The notes under the pieces: generated by a model
What the model saw: only the letters and a program-made list of their open reading frames with translations
Told to the model about the DNA's origin: nothing
Database searches by the model: none
Assembly: GCF_900187325.1 (NCBI RefSeq)
Contig: NZ_FZMZ01000006.1
Coordinates: 372,001 to 436,000 of the forward strand
DNA from: Virgibacillus ndiopensis
GTDB lineage: Bacteria; Bacillota; Bacilli; Bacillales; Amphibacillaceae
Length of the DNA: 64,000 nucleotides
Direction of reading: 5' to 3'
Made by a program: the position numbers and the translations under genes
Shown: positions 26,337 to 34,591 of the stretch, in pieces
Layout of the letters: each line of letters begins with the position of its first letter
Position numbering within the stretch: position 1 is the stretch's first letter

Positions 26337-27620
26337 TTATTGTACGTTACTTGCTACACCTGAAAGGCTTTGCTGTGATTTAGCTTGCTGATTTCTTAAT
26401 TTATTTATATCAACTCTAATCCAAAGAGATATCAATAATGAAACAATGAAGATGATACCGAAAATAAACATTGTTACGTTGTAGCTATTGGTAGAGTCAT
26501 AGATTAACGATAATAGAATTGGACCAACGACACCTGCCATTGCCCATGCGGTTAAAATATAGCCATGAATAGCACCAAGCTGTTTTGTTCCAAACAAGTC
26601 ACCGATATATGCTGGAACGGAGGAAAAACCACCACCATAACACGTTAATATTGCGAAAACTAAAATTTGAAACAGAATTGCACTTGCTGCGAAAGGTAAT
26701 AGGAAGAAAGCTACAATTTGGATTATAAAGAAAGCTGTATACACATTTGGCCGTCCAATGTAATCGGATAATGTAGCCCAGCCAAGTCTACCTCCACCGT
26801 TGAACAGCCCCATAACCCCAACCATTGCAGCTGCTGCAATCGGAGTCATTCCTGCAATTTCCTGCGCCATTGGTGATGCAACTGAGATGACTGCGATTCC
26901 ACAGGTTACATTAAGGAATAACATTGTCCACAACATCCAAAATCGACGGGTTTTAATTGCTTCATTTGCTGTAAGCTGTGAAAGGTCTGTTTTAACATTA
27001 ATTTTTCCTTTTTGGTCACTTTCCTTAAACCCTTTAGGAGCCCATCCCTCAGGGGGTGGCGATAAATATTGTGCAGCAAGCGTCATAACAATGAAATATG
27101 CTGCACCAAGAATAAAGAATGTATTCGAAATGCCAGCTGCCTCGATTAAAGCAGCTGCTGCAGGCCCACTAATGAGTGCAGCGAAGCCAAACCCCATAAT
27201 TGCTAGTCCGGTTGCAAGGCCACGGCGGTCTGGAAACCATTTAACAAGCGTAGAAACCGGCGAAATATAGCCTATTCCTAAACCTATACCACCAATTACT
27301 CCATAAAATAAGTACAATAAAAATAATGATTCCATCGCTGTTGCTAATCCTGATCCAGCTACACCAACACCAAAGAACAACGCTGCTAGCATACTCGACT
27401 TTCTTGGTCCGTTTTTCTCAACAAATCTCCCCATAAAAGCAGCTGCAAACCCCAGTATAAAGATAGCAATACTGAATGCCAGTGAAACTTCTGTTGTCTC
27501 CCAACCGTATTGATCCACCATTGGTTTCGTAAAAACACTCCATGCATAGGCAGATCCGATCGAAATGTGAACACCAACAGCGGATGCAGCAATCAACCAA
27601 CGATTTTTAACCTTCTCCAT
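26337..27620 (-). CDS. OFA-family MFS transporter (oxalate/formate antiporter type)
   Basis: A 427-residue carrier with twelve hydrophobic segments and the OFA signature around the first helix (AASAVGVHISIGSAYAWSVF) and after the fourth (GIGLGIGYISPVSTLVKWFPDRRGLATGLAIMGFG). The central loop contains SPPPEGWAPKG, typical of the family. Family members exchange oxalate and formate or carry other monocarboxylates. First gene of the leftward unit with the FdhF-like enzyme and FdhD, so formate uptake is the simplest role (inference). Ribosome site aaggagg before the ATG. Confidence 0.85.
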   Translation of the reverse strand: MEKVKNRWLIAASAVGVHISIGSAYAWSVFTKPMVDQYGWETTEVSLAFSIAIFILGFAAAFMGRFVEKNGPRKSSMLAALFFGVGVAGSGLATAMESLFLLYLFYGVIGGIGLGIGYISPVSTLVKWFPDRRGLATGLAIMGFGFAALISGPAAAALIEAAGISNTFFILGAAYFIVMTLAAQYLSPPPEGWAPKGFKESDQKGKINVKTDLSQLTANEAIKTRRFWMLWTMLFLNVTCGIAVISVASPMAQEIAGMTPIAAAAMVGVMGLFNGGGRLGWATLSDYIGRPNVYTAFFIIQIVAFFLLPFAASAILFQILVFAILTCYGGGFSSVPAYIGDLFGTKQLGAIHGYILTAWAMAGVVGPILLSLIYDSTNSYNVTMFIFGIIFIVSLLISLWIRVDINKLRNQQAKSQQSLSGVASNVQ

Positions 27621-27856
27621 CCTTTTCCTCCTTGAAAAAATAATATAGAAAAACCCATGTTATTTTGTAAGTTTTAGCAAAATACAAGGGCTTGTTCTTT
27701 TCAAGAATACAAATGTGCCATAATCAAGGATGTAATGTGAGCTTTAAAAAAATTTATTACGTAAATTATAAACTTTCTGTTAACAAATTGATCGTACCAT
27801 GTAAGCGCAACCAAAGCAATAGTTATTTTTTATTATTTACTATTATTATATAAGGT

Positions 27857-28107
27857 AAAAAGGCTTTTCCATAAACTTTGTTGCTTTTTTAAGCTTTGTA
27901 GTTTCAGTAAAATGCGACGTAAATTAATGCTAGGGCTGTCGTTCCGGAAATACACATCGCTTTCCGCGGGCTCGCGCTGAGCCTCCTCGCTCGCAAAGAC
28001 CGCTCCCTGTGGGGCTCAGCGTCTTCGCTTTCCCGCAGGAGTCTCCGTATATTTCCTCCACTGGTTTGTGTAAAAACAAAATAACAAACTTTTGTAAAAC
28101 AACAAAG
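27857..28107. repeat. MITE-like dispersed repeat, copy 4
   Basis: About 250 bp with inverted ends (aactttgttg near 27876; caacaaagg near 28099). The centre is GC-rich, with tttccgcgggctcgcgctgagc and, on the minus strand, GGAGGAAATATACG then AGACTCCTGCGGGA, shared with copy 2. Bases 27621-27856 upstream of the OFA gene hold its promoter region; no gene is visible. Confidence 0.7.
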
Positions 28108-28112
28108 GTAAA

Positions 28113-28141
28113 AAACCCCTCTTTCAAATAAAGAGGGGTTT
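28113..28141 (-). terminator. Terminator of the first nhaC-like gene
   Basis: AAACCCCTCTTT pairs perfectly with AAAGAGGGGTTT around a 5-nt loop; the leftward tail is T-rich (from ggtaaaa). Confidence 0.9.
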
Positions 28142-28148
28142 GACTAAA

Positions 28149-29570
28149 TCATACTAGGAAAAAGCCGGCACCTAAGTACAACACAGCTGCTATTCCGGCA
28201 CCGATCGCAGCAATTTTTAGCTTATACCGAGCATAACCAACAAGTGGCATGTCAAGAATGGATGCGGTAGTAATGGTTGTATCACCAAGTGGTGATGTGA
28301 ATGCACCGAATGCTCCACTTGCAAATACAGCCCCAACAGTTAACGGAATAGATGCGTCTGTGGCCGTCGCTAGTGTGAATCCAAGTGGCATAAATAACCC
28401 CCAAGTTCCCCATGATGACCCAATAAAATATGCTACAATCGCACCAATTACAAAAATAATTGCCGGAATGGTAAACGACGGCAAAAAGGAACCGAGAGTA
28501 GAACTAATAAACTGGGAAAATCCGAGGTCCTCCGCTACCAATGATAATGACCAAACAAGGACCAGAAGAACGATAGCTTGCATTAACTGATTTCCACCTT
28601 CAAAGAAGTGGTAGATAGTTTCATGTAAAGATTGTTTGCGGATCATGTAAAAGATAAAGGTTAAAATGAGTGTAATGAAAATTGCGAGCAGCATGACAAA
28701 TGTAGCATCAGCGACTGAGAACGCCTGAAAGATGGTATCTGCTCCCTTTGCGATTCCATCCTGCCATAATAAAAATAGTGACAAACCAAGGAGTAAAAAA
28801 AGAGGTACAATCAAGTTCCATGGTTGTGCTTTTACAAGTGAGAGTTCCTTTTTCAAGCCCATACCGTGGAAATCGTGTTCTGTTCCACTAACATCCTTCG
28901 CTTTGTTTGGTTCGTCTTTATTCTTAGATGGAGACCAAAAGATTCCTACTACCCCGATGATTAGAAGCACAATTGCAAAAAAGTTGAAAGGAATACTGAG
29001 TAAAAAAACATGATAGGCTGTCATATCTAACTGATGTTTTTGAATACCGCCTTCGACCAATGAAATCATAAATCCTACAAATGCCGTCGCTACTGGTAAT
29101 AACACAATAACAGATTCGGTTGATGCATCCATTGCAAATCCAATTTTCGATTTTGACAGCTTCATTTTTTCCATTATTGATTTAATAACAGGACCAATCA
29201 TCATGATTCGAAACATTGGCATCATAAAGGTGAAAGGAAGGGTTAACCAGATTAAACCGATTAAGCCACGTTGCGACTTGATTTTTCCTCCAATCCATTC
29301 GGAGAAACCTTTAATTCCGCCAGCTATTTTCATCATGCCAACTAGTCCACCGAATAAATAAAGAAAGCCAATTATTTTAATATTTTCTTCATCTGATAAT
29401 GTCGTAACAATATAGTTTACCGATTGCTGTGACCCACCTAATACTTCTGATTCAACAAGAAAAGCCCCAACAATAATACCTAAAACAAGTCCAGGTAAAA
29501 TTCTCTTCAGCCAAATAGATAGGCCAATGACAATGAGAAAAGGTAGTAATGATAACCAAGCATGTTCCAA
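28149..29570 (-). CDS. NhaC-family Na+/H+ antiporter (copy 1)
   Basis: A 473-residue membrane protein with 10-12 helices. The C-terminal half has the family signature: GSSWGTWGLFMPLGFTLA, then GAVFASGAFGAFTSPLGDTT. The N-terminal half has GLVGMMKIAGGIKGFSEWIG. Such proteins exchange sodium for protons, and some carry dicarboxylates or amino acids with them. It lies between the repeat element and the BCCT/carnitine island and has its own terminator. In a salt-loving Bacillaceae member, sodium export is the natural role, but a substrate-coupled carrier is possible. The start at ATG 29570 follows ggagtgggttac. Confidence 0.85.
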   Translation of the reverse strand: MEHAWLSLLPFLIVIGLSIWLKRILPGLVLGIIVGAFLVESEVLGGSQQSVNYIVTTLSDEENIKIIGFLYLFGGLVGMMKIAGGIKGFSEWIGGKIKSQRGLIGLIWLTLPFTFMMPMFRIMMIGPVIKSIMEKMKLSKSKIGFAMDASTESVIVLLPVATAFVGFMISLVEGGIQKHQLDMTAYHVFLLSIPFNFFAIVLLIIGVVGIFWSPSKNKDEPNKAKDVSGTEHDFHGMGLKKELSLVKAQPWNLIVPLFLLLGLSLFLLWQDGIAKGADTIFQAFSVADATFVMLLAIFITLILTFIFYMIRKQSLHETIYHFFEGGNQLMQAIVLLVLVWSLSLVAEDLGFSQFISSTLGSFLPSFTIPAIIFVIGAIVAYFIGSSWGTWGLFMPLGFTLATATDASIPLTVGAVFASGAFGAFTSPLGDTTITTASILDMPLVGYARYKLKIAAIGAGIAAVLYLGAGFFLV

Positions 29571-29637
29571 TGTAACCCACTCCTTCCATTGTTACGTTGC
29601 CCAATTGGAAACACTTCATGCGAGAAATAATATAAAA

Positions 29638-29670
29638 AAGGGTGTAAAGCTTTATTCGCTTTACACCCTT
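29638..29670 (-). terminator. Terminator of the first BCCT gene
   Basis: AAGGGTGTAAAGC pairs with GCTTTACACCCTT around a 7-nt loop; a T run (from aaaaaa) follows leftward. Confidence 0.9.
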
Positions 29671-29680
29671 CTAAATAACT

Positions 29681-31324
29681 TTATTTTATTTCTTTGTCCT
29701 GCATGGCTTCTAATGCTGAACGTTTTGACTCTCTATTCTTCCGCTTTCGCAGACGTTCTACTATTTCACGTCGATTGATATGAATTGTAGGTGGCTCATA
29801 GTCCTTTGATTCCTGTATATCCGTATTGGATGCTTTCATAAATGACCAGGCAAGTAAAAACATGATAAAGATAACAGGGAACCCAGCAACAATACTAGCG
29901 GTCTGCAATGTTTCTAAATCCCCCACAAACATTAATACAAGTGGTAACAAACATAGTGTAAAAGCCCAGAATAGACGATTCCAGCGCAGAGGTTCTGATT
30001 GTACTTCCTTTTGAACAACAGCTGCTAGAATGTAGGAAGATGAATCAAATGTCGTTGCTAAAAATATAACTGCAAGAATTGTAAATAATGCAATCATGAT
30101 ATTTCCCATGGGAAGCTGATGCAGGATCTCAATAATCGCAGCTGGTGCACCATGTTCATTCATGAAGCCTATCACATCAAAACTTCCTGAAAGCTGCAGA
30201 TAAAGTCCAAAGTTACCCATAATGCCAAAGAAAAGAACACAACCTAATGTACCGTATATCATCGTACCTAAAATCATTTCCCGGATTGTTCTCCCCCGAG
30301 AAATTCGTGCAACAAACAAGCCAACAAACGGTGCATATACGACCCACCATGCCCAATAGAAAATAGTCCATGATTCTGGGAATTTAGTTTCGTTAAATCC
30401 TGCCAAGTTACCAAATGGTTCTAACCATGTTGCCATATGGAAAAAGTTATCCATGATAATTCCAATACTTGAGAATGTTGTTTCGCTAATAAATAATGTG
30501 GGACCGAATAAGAAGATGAATCCTAGTACGAAGATGGCAAGCCATAAATTTATATCACTTAAAACCTTTATCCCTCTTTTTAACCCAGAATAGGCACTAA
30601 CAGCAAATATTAGCGTACAAATTAGCATTATAACTGCCTTCATTCCAAGTGTAATTGGGATTCCTGTCAGTTCATTTACTCCTTCTGCAATCATAGGTGT
30701 CCCTAATGCAAGGGTAGTACCTGCACCACCCATTAGTCCAAACATAAATAGTACATCGATAATGACACCGACTGGTCCGTCAACCAATCGTCCAAGGACA
30801 GGTCGAGTCGCTTCACTAATTTTAAGAACAGGTTTTTTTCGAACATAGTAGAAATATGCAATTGGTAATGCTGGTAATGTGTATATAGCCCAAGCGATTG
30901 GCCCCCAATGAAAGATACCATAAGCTGATGCCCATTCAATTGCATCTTTTGATTCTGGAGTAATACCAAATGGTGGCCCTTGATAATAATACGCCCATTC
31001 AATCATTCCCCAATAAAGAATACTTGAACCAATACCAGCAGCAAATAGCATTGCTGCCCATGAAAAAGTTCCAAATTCTTTTTTTGCATCTTTGTTTCCC
31101 AGCTTGATATGACCATTTTTACTGAAGGCTACAAACAAAAGAAAAGCAAATGCAGCCAGTCCAACTAATAAATAAACAACACCAAAATTTCCGGTCATGA
31201 AGTTGTTCGCTGTATTAACCACTTGTGCACCTTGTTCAGGAAAAAGAATAAGTGGTATAGATACACCTAAAATAAGTATTAAAGCCCCTAAAAAAGTTGG
31301 CCAATCAATTAGCTTAGCATTCAT
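29681..31324 (-). CDS. BCCT-family betaine/carnitine/choline transporter (copy 1)
   Basis: A 547-residue sodium- or proton-coupled carrier with twelve helices. The BCCT core is present: SSILYWGMIEWAYYYQGPPFG (helix 3-4 region), IFHWGPIAWAIYTLPALPIAY, and the helix-8 stretch SWTIFYWAWWVVYAPFVGLFVARISRGRTIREM with the aromatic box. The basic C-terminal tail (RLRKRKNRESKRSALEAMQD) is typical of osmotically regulated members. Start ATG lies ~14 bases after gaaagga, the same layout as copy 2. Divergent from the GbsR-like gene across the long inverted repeat. With the carnitine enzymes next door, L-carnitine is the likely substrate. Confidence 0.92.
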   Translation of the reverse strand: MNAKLIDWPTFLGALILILGVSIPLILFPEQGAQVVNTANNFMTGNFGVVYLLVGLAAFAFLLFVAFSKNGHIKLGNKDAKKEFGTFSWAAMLFAAGIGSSILYWGMIEWAYYYQGPPFGITPESKDAIEWASAYGIFHWGPIAWAIYTLPALPIAYFYYVRKKPVLKISEATRPVLGRLVDGPVGVIIDVLFMFGLMGGAGTTLALGTPMIAEGVNELTGIPITLGMKAVIMLICTLIFAVSAYSGLKRGIKVLSDINLWLAIFVLGFIFLFGPTLFISETTFSSIGIIMDNFFHMATWLEPFGNLAGFNETKFPESWTIFYWAWWVVYAPFVGLFVARISRGRTIREMILGTMIYGTLGCVLFFGIMGNFGLYLQLSGSFDVIGFMNEHGAPAAIIEILHQLPMGNIMIALFTILAVIFLATTFDSSSYILAAVVQKEVQSEPLRWNRLFWAFTLCLLPLVLMFVGDLETLQTASIVAGFPVIFIMFLLAWSFMKASNTDIQESKDYEPPTIHINRREIVERLRKRKNRESKRSALEAMQDKEIK

Positions 31325-31457
31325 ATAAAAAACTCAATCCTTTCTGATTTCACTTCGTCGCAGCGGGATGTCTTACATGTAGTAAAATTGAATAGTTAAG
31401 AAATAAATGGAGATATGTTAACCTAACACCTTCATTATGGTAAGGGCTAATATTTAG

Positions 31458-31508
31458 TTTGTAAACTTTATAAACTATATAAATTTTTTTGTTTATAAAG
31501 TTTACAAA
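31458..31508. promoter_or_regulatory. 18-bp perfect inverted repeat, candidate GbsR-type operator
   Basis: TTTGTAAACTTTATAAAC (31458-31475) and GTTTATAAAGTTTACAAA (31491-31508) are exact inverted copies separated by 15 bp. Each arm is itself nearly symmetric (GTTTA ... TAAAC/GTTTAC). It is centred between the divergent BCCT and GbsR-like genes and should bind a dimer or two dimers of the regulator. Confidence 0.7.
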
Positions 31509-31619
31509 TTAAAATTCGTCAAATTTCTCTAAAATGCTTAAAATTACTTTATTATTTGTAGTTTTATTGAAAATTTATTTTATGTTACAGTTCCATAAGG
31601 CATAGATGAAAAGGAGATT

Positions 31620-32162
31620 ATGATGCGAAACAATCCAGGTGAAATTTCTGATGTGAAAACACAGTTTATCGAAAAAATCGCTGATAATATGAACTATTTT
31701 GGTGTCTCAACTAGTGTAGGGCGTGTTTTGGGAATAATTTACATGCAGCGTGAACCAATGACGTTGGACGAGTTATCTGCTGAAACAGGTATGAGCAAAA
31801 CACGTATGAGCCAGGTTGTACGTGAAATGATTGACTATAATATCGCTGAACGTGTATTTAAAAAGGGCGTTCGAAAGGATTTATACCAAGTTGAACAAGA
31901 TTATTATCAAACCTTTGTGTTCTTGTTTACGTCTACATGGCAAAAAGCAATTAATAAAAGCAAACACTTTGAGAAGAGGCTGCAAACACAGTTGAAACTG
32001 TTGCAGGAGGAACGTAATTTAACGGAAGAAGAGGAACAAACAGTTAATGAGATATTAATAGAAATCCGTGAATGGATGGATTATTATGATTGGATTAGTC
32101 GTTTGGTCGATTTTTTCGAAAGTGGAGAAATATTTAAACATGTACCTAAAAAGAGAAGATAA
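31620..32162 (+). CDS. GbsR-family (MarR-like) regulator of osmolyte genes
   Basis: A 180-residue winged-helix protein. The DNA-binding part (about 25-85) reads VGRVLGIIYMQREPMTLDELSAETG, MSKTRMSQVVREM and then the wing ERVFKKGVRKDLYQV; the C-terminal part is a long coiled helical dimer arm (FEKRLQTQLKLLQEERNLTEEEEQ) and a closing WISRLVDFFESGEIF. These match GbsR/OpuAR, which in B. subtilis sense choline and repress glycine-betaine synthesis genes. Start ATG 31620 (or 31623) after aaggaga. It is followed 15 bp on by the carnitine-degrading enzymes, so carnitine or betaine may be its ligand (inference). Confidence 0.85.
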   Translation: MMRNNPGEISDVKTQFIEKIADNMNYFGVSTSVGRVLGIIYMQREPMTLDELSAETGMSKTRMSQVVREMIDYNIAERVFKKGVRKDLYQVEQDYYQTFVFLFTSTWQKAINKSKHFEKRLQTQLKLLQEERNLTEEEEQTVNEILIEIREWMDYYDWISRLVDFFESGEIFKHVPKKRR

Positions 32163-32177
32163 TTTGGAGGAATTAAA

Positions 32178-33074
32178 ATGGCAAAGAAAAATGTTATATT
32201 ATCATGTGCTGTAACAGGTGCCGGGGAAACAACAGGGAAAAGTCCGCATGTACCGGTCACACCTAGGGAAATAGCTGAATCGGCTATAAAAGCTGCCAAG
32301 GCAGGCGCGACAATTGCACATATTCATGTACGCGATCCACAAACAGGAAAATTAAGTCATGATGTGAATCTTTTTAATGAAGTGGTGGAACGTATTCGAG
32401 AATCGGAAACAGATATCATTATTAATATTACCGCTGGTGGTGGTGGTGATTGGGTACCAAGTGAGGCTGATTCAACTAAAGGCGGAGAAGGAACCGACAT
32501 GCAAACACCTGAAGAGAGGCATGAACCGGTTGAATTGTTGCTTCCAGAAATATGTACATTGGACTGTGGAAGTATAAATTTTGGTAATCAGTTATATATA
32601 AGTCCGACTGATTGGCTCCGTAAGCAAGCGAAATTAATTCAGGCAAGCGGCGTCAAGCCTGAGCTTGAATGTTTTGATACTGGTCATGTACGTTTCGCCA
32701 ACCAACTGGTGAATGAAGGGTTAATTGATGGTGATCCGTTGTTCCAATTTTGCCTAGGCATTCCTTGGGGAGCTGACGCAGATGCGGAAACACTTGCATA
32801 TATGAGAAGCCGAATTCCTGAGAATGCAAAATGGGCTGCTTTTGGAATCGGTCGCATGCAAATGGAAATGGTTGCGCAATCGACTCTTCAAGGCGGAAAT
32901 GTTCGTGTTGGGCTGGAAGATAACCTTTACTTGAAAAAAGGCGTGTTAGCAACAAACGAGCAGCTTGTTGATAAAGCACTTGGGATTATTCAAAGCTTAG
33001 GTAAAGATGTTATGTCGCCGACAGATGCTCGTGATTATTTAAACTTACGAAATCCTAATGGAAAGGTTGAATAA
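32178..33074 (+). CDS. BKACE-family beta-keto acid cleavage enzyme (3-dehydrocarnitine cleavage, CdhC-like)
   Basis: A 298-residue TIM-barrel zinc enzyme of the DUF849 family that condenses a beta-keto acid with acetyl-CoA and cleaves it. The zinc-ligand motif AHIHVRDPQTGKLSHD lies at about residues 46-61, after GKSPHVPVTPREIAESA; PELECFDTGHVRFANQL and GLEDNLYLKKGVLATNEQLV are the other family blocks. Next to carnitine dehydrogenase, its substrate is expected to be 3-dehydrocarnitine, giving betainyl-CoA and acetoacetate, as for CdhC of Pseudomonas. Ribosome site ttggaggaa. One base separates its stop from the next ATG. Confidence 0.88.
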   Translation: MAKKNVILSCAVTGAGETTGKSPHVPVTPREIAESAIKAAKAGATIAHIHVRDPQTGKLSHDVNLFNEVVERIRESETDIIINITAGGGGDWVPSEADSTKGGEGTDMQTPEERHEPVELLLPEICTLDCGSINFGNQLYISPTDWLRKQAKLIQASGVKPELECFDTGHVRFANQLVNEGLIDGDPLFQFCLGIPWGADADAETLAYMRSRIPENAKWAAFGIGRMQMEMVAQSTLQGGNVRVGLEDNLYLKKGVLATNEQLVDKALGIIQSLGKDVMSPTDARDYLNLRNPNGKVE

Positions 33075-33075
33075 T

Positions 33076-34038
33076 ATGACAACGCAGATTAAACACATCA
33101 CAGTAGTAGGTACTGGAGTAATTGGGAATGGGTGGATCACCCGATTTTTAGCAAATGGCTATCGTGTAACAGCATTCGATGTGGACCCGGCAGCTGAGGG
33201 GCGTATGCGAGAAGCGGTGAAAAATGCCTGGCCAGCGATGGAGAGAGCAGGACTAGAAGAAGGTGCATCCATTGATAACTTATACTTTGAACAGGATCTT
33301 GAAGTAGCAGTTCGTAATGCGGACTTTATTCAGGAAAATGTTCCGGAGCGTGAGGCATTGAAACGTAGCGTAATAGCTGAAATTGATCAGTCAGCTAAAA
33401 AAGAAACAATCATTGCATCAAGTACCTCAGGGATTCTGCCAAGTACTCTCCAGGCTGATTGTACGGAAAATCCTGAACGGGTAATGGTAGCACATCCATT
33501 TAATCCCGTTTATTTAATGCCGCTTGTGGAATTAGTTGGCGGTAACGCTACTAATCCGGCTTTTATTGATAAGGCAAAAGAGTTTTATCGTGCATGTAAC
33601 ATGAAACCACTTGTAATAAGACAGGAAATCGAGGGTCATGTTGCCGATCGTTTGATGGAAGCAATCTGGCGCGAGGCGCTTCATATAGTCAATGATGGTG
33701 TAGCAACAACAGAAGAAGTAGATGCCTCAATTGTATATGGACCGGGCCTGCGTTGGGCATTGATGGGACCATTTCTTACGTTGCATATGGGTGGTGGCAA
33801 ACAAGGAATGCGCCATTTACTAGAACAATTTGGCCCAGCATTAAAACTACCATGGACTAAGCTAGTAGCACCTGAATTAACTGATGAGCTCGCTGAAAAA
33901 GTAATTTCTGGTTGTGAGCAACAAACAGCAGGTGTTAATATGGACGATTTAGAAACACGCCGTGATCAGTTTTTGATTGAATTACAGGAATTATTGGAAA
34001 AATATTGGCCGGCAGCCAGTTTGACAGGTAAACTTTAG
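33076..34038 (+). CDS. L-carnitine dehydrogenase (3-hydroxyacyl-CoA dehydrogenase fold)
   Basis: A 320-residue NAD-dependent enzyme that oxidises L-carnitine to 3-dehydrocarnitine. The Rossmann motif VVGTGVIGNGW is at residues 9-19, the catalytic His is in VMVAHPFNPVYLMPLVELVGG, and the dimer domain has EGHVADRLMEAIWREALHIVNDG and GPGLRWALMGPFLTLHMGGG. The last two blocks separate carnitine dehydrogenases from ordinary 3-hydroxybutyryl-CoA dehydrogenases. ATG 33076 is chosen, with aaaggttg upstream in the BKACE gene; the longer frame from 33058 overlaps that gene. Middle gene of the three-enzyme set. Confidence 0.9.
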   Translation: MTTQIKHITVVGTGVIGNGWITRFLANGYRVTAFDVDPAAEGRMREAVKNAWPAMERAGLEEGASIDNLYFEQDLEVAVRNADFIQENVPEREALKRSVIAEIDQSAKKETIIASSTSGILPSTLQADCTENPERVMVAHPFNPVYLMPLVELVGGNATNPAFIDKAKEFYRACNMKPLVIRQEIEGHVADRLMEAIWREALHIVNDGVATTEEVDASIVYGPGLRWALMGPFLTLHMGGGKQGMRHLLEQFGPALKLPWTKLVAPELTDELAEKVISGCEQQTAGVNMDDLETRRDQFLIELQELLEKYWPAASLTGKL

Positions 34039-34054
34039 GTGGGGGAGGTTACGT

Positions 34055-34528
34055 ATGATGGTTGGAAAAGTAATTATCAAAGATAACGTTCGTAAGGAGT
34101 GGATTGATTATAATGGTCACATGAATGATGCTGAATATGTACGGGTATTCAGCTGGGGTGTTGACCGCTTTATGAAAATAATCGGTATTGACGATACATT
34201 TCGTGAGGAAAACAACTATACTATTTTTACAATGGAAAGTCATGTTTGTTATTTAGCCGAAATGAAGATTGACGAACCAATTGAGGTCCACTTGTCCATT
34301 ATTGATTACGATGCAAAACGAGCACACGTCTTTTTTGAACTATATGGTGCTGATGGAAAGCGTGCTGCAACGAGTGAACAAATGCTAATGGGGATGAATC
34401 AATTAACTGGACGACCAGGGCCATTTCCGGATAGAATCTTAGCAAATATAAAAGAACTTGCCGCCAGACATACACCTAAAAAGAAACCGGGAGAAGTGGG
34501 TCGTGTAATCGGAATTAGACGAAAATAA
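34055..34528 (+). CDS. Hotdog thioesterase (betainyl-CoA thioesterase, CdhB-like)
   Basis: A 157-residue hotdog-fold protein. WIDYNGHMNDAEYVRVFSWG (about 13-32) contains the Asn-Gly-His-Met turn and the acidic residue on the central helix used for hydrolysis in 4-HBT-like thioesterases. Third enzyme of the carnitine set, so it should release glycine betaine and CoA from betainyl-CoA. Start ATG (34055 or 34058) follows gggggaggtt. Its 3' end faces the second BCCT gene across a bidirectional terminator. The function is inferred from neighbours as much as from sequence. Confidence 0.85.
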   Translation: MMVGKVIIKDNVRKEWIDYNGHMNDAEYVRVFSWGVDRFMKIIGIDDTFREENNYTIFTMESHVCYLAEMKIDEPIEVHLSIIDYDAKRAHVFFELYGADGKRAATSEQMLMGMNQLTGRPGPFPDRILANIKELAARHTPKKKPGEVGRVIGIRRK

Positions 34529-34535
34529 TAAGTGG

Positions 34536-34573
34536 AAAGGAGCTATTCTGGAATGAACTGAATAGCTCCTTTT
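34536..34573. terminator. Bidirectional terminator between carnitine operon and second BCCT gene
   Basis: AAAGGAGCTATTC pairs perfectly with GAATAGCTCCTTT around a 12-nt loop, with a T run on the right and an A-rich run on the left. Confidence 0.9.
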
Positions 34574-34591
34574 TGGGTATTTTAAAAGTAA

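Noticed and set aside
27930-28127. 65-codon minus-strand frame
   Set aside because: It is repeat DNA (copy 4); the GC-rich composition keeps it open by chance.
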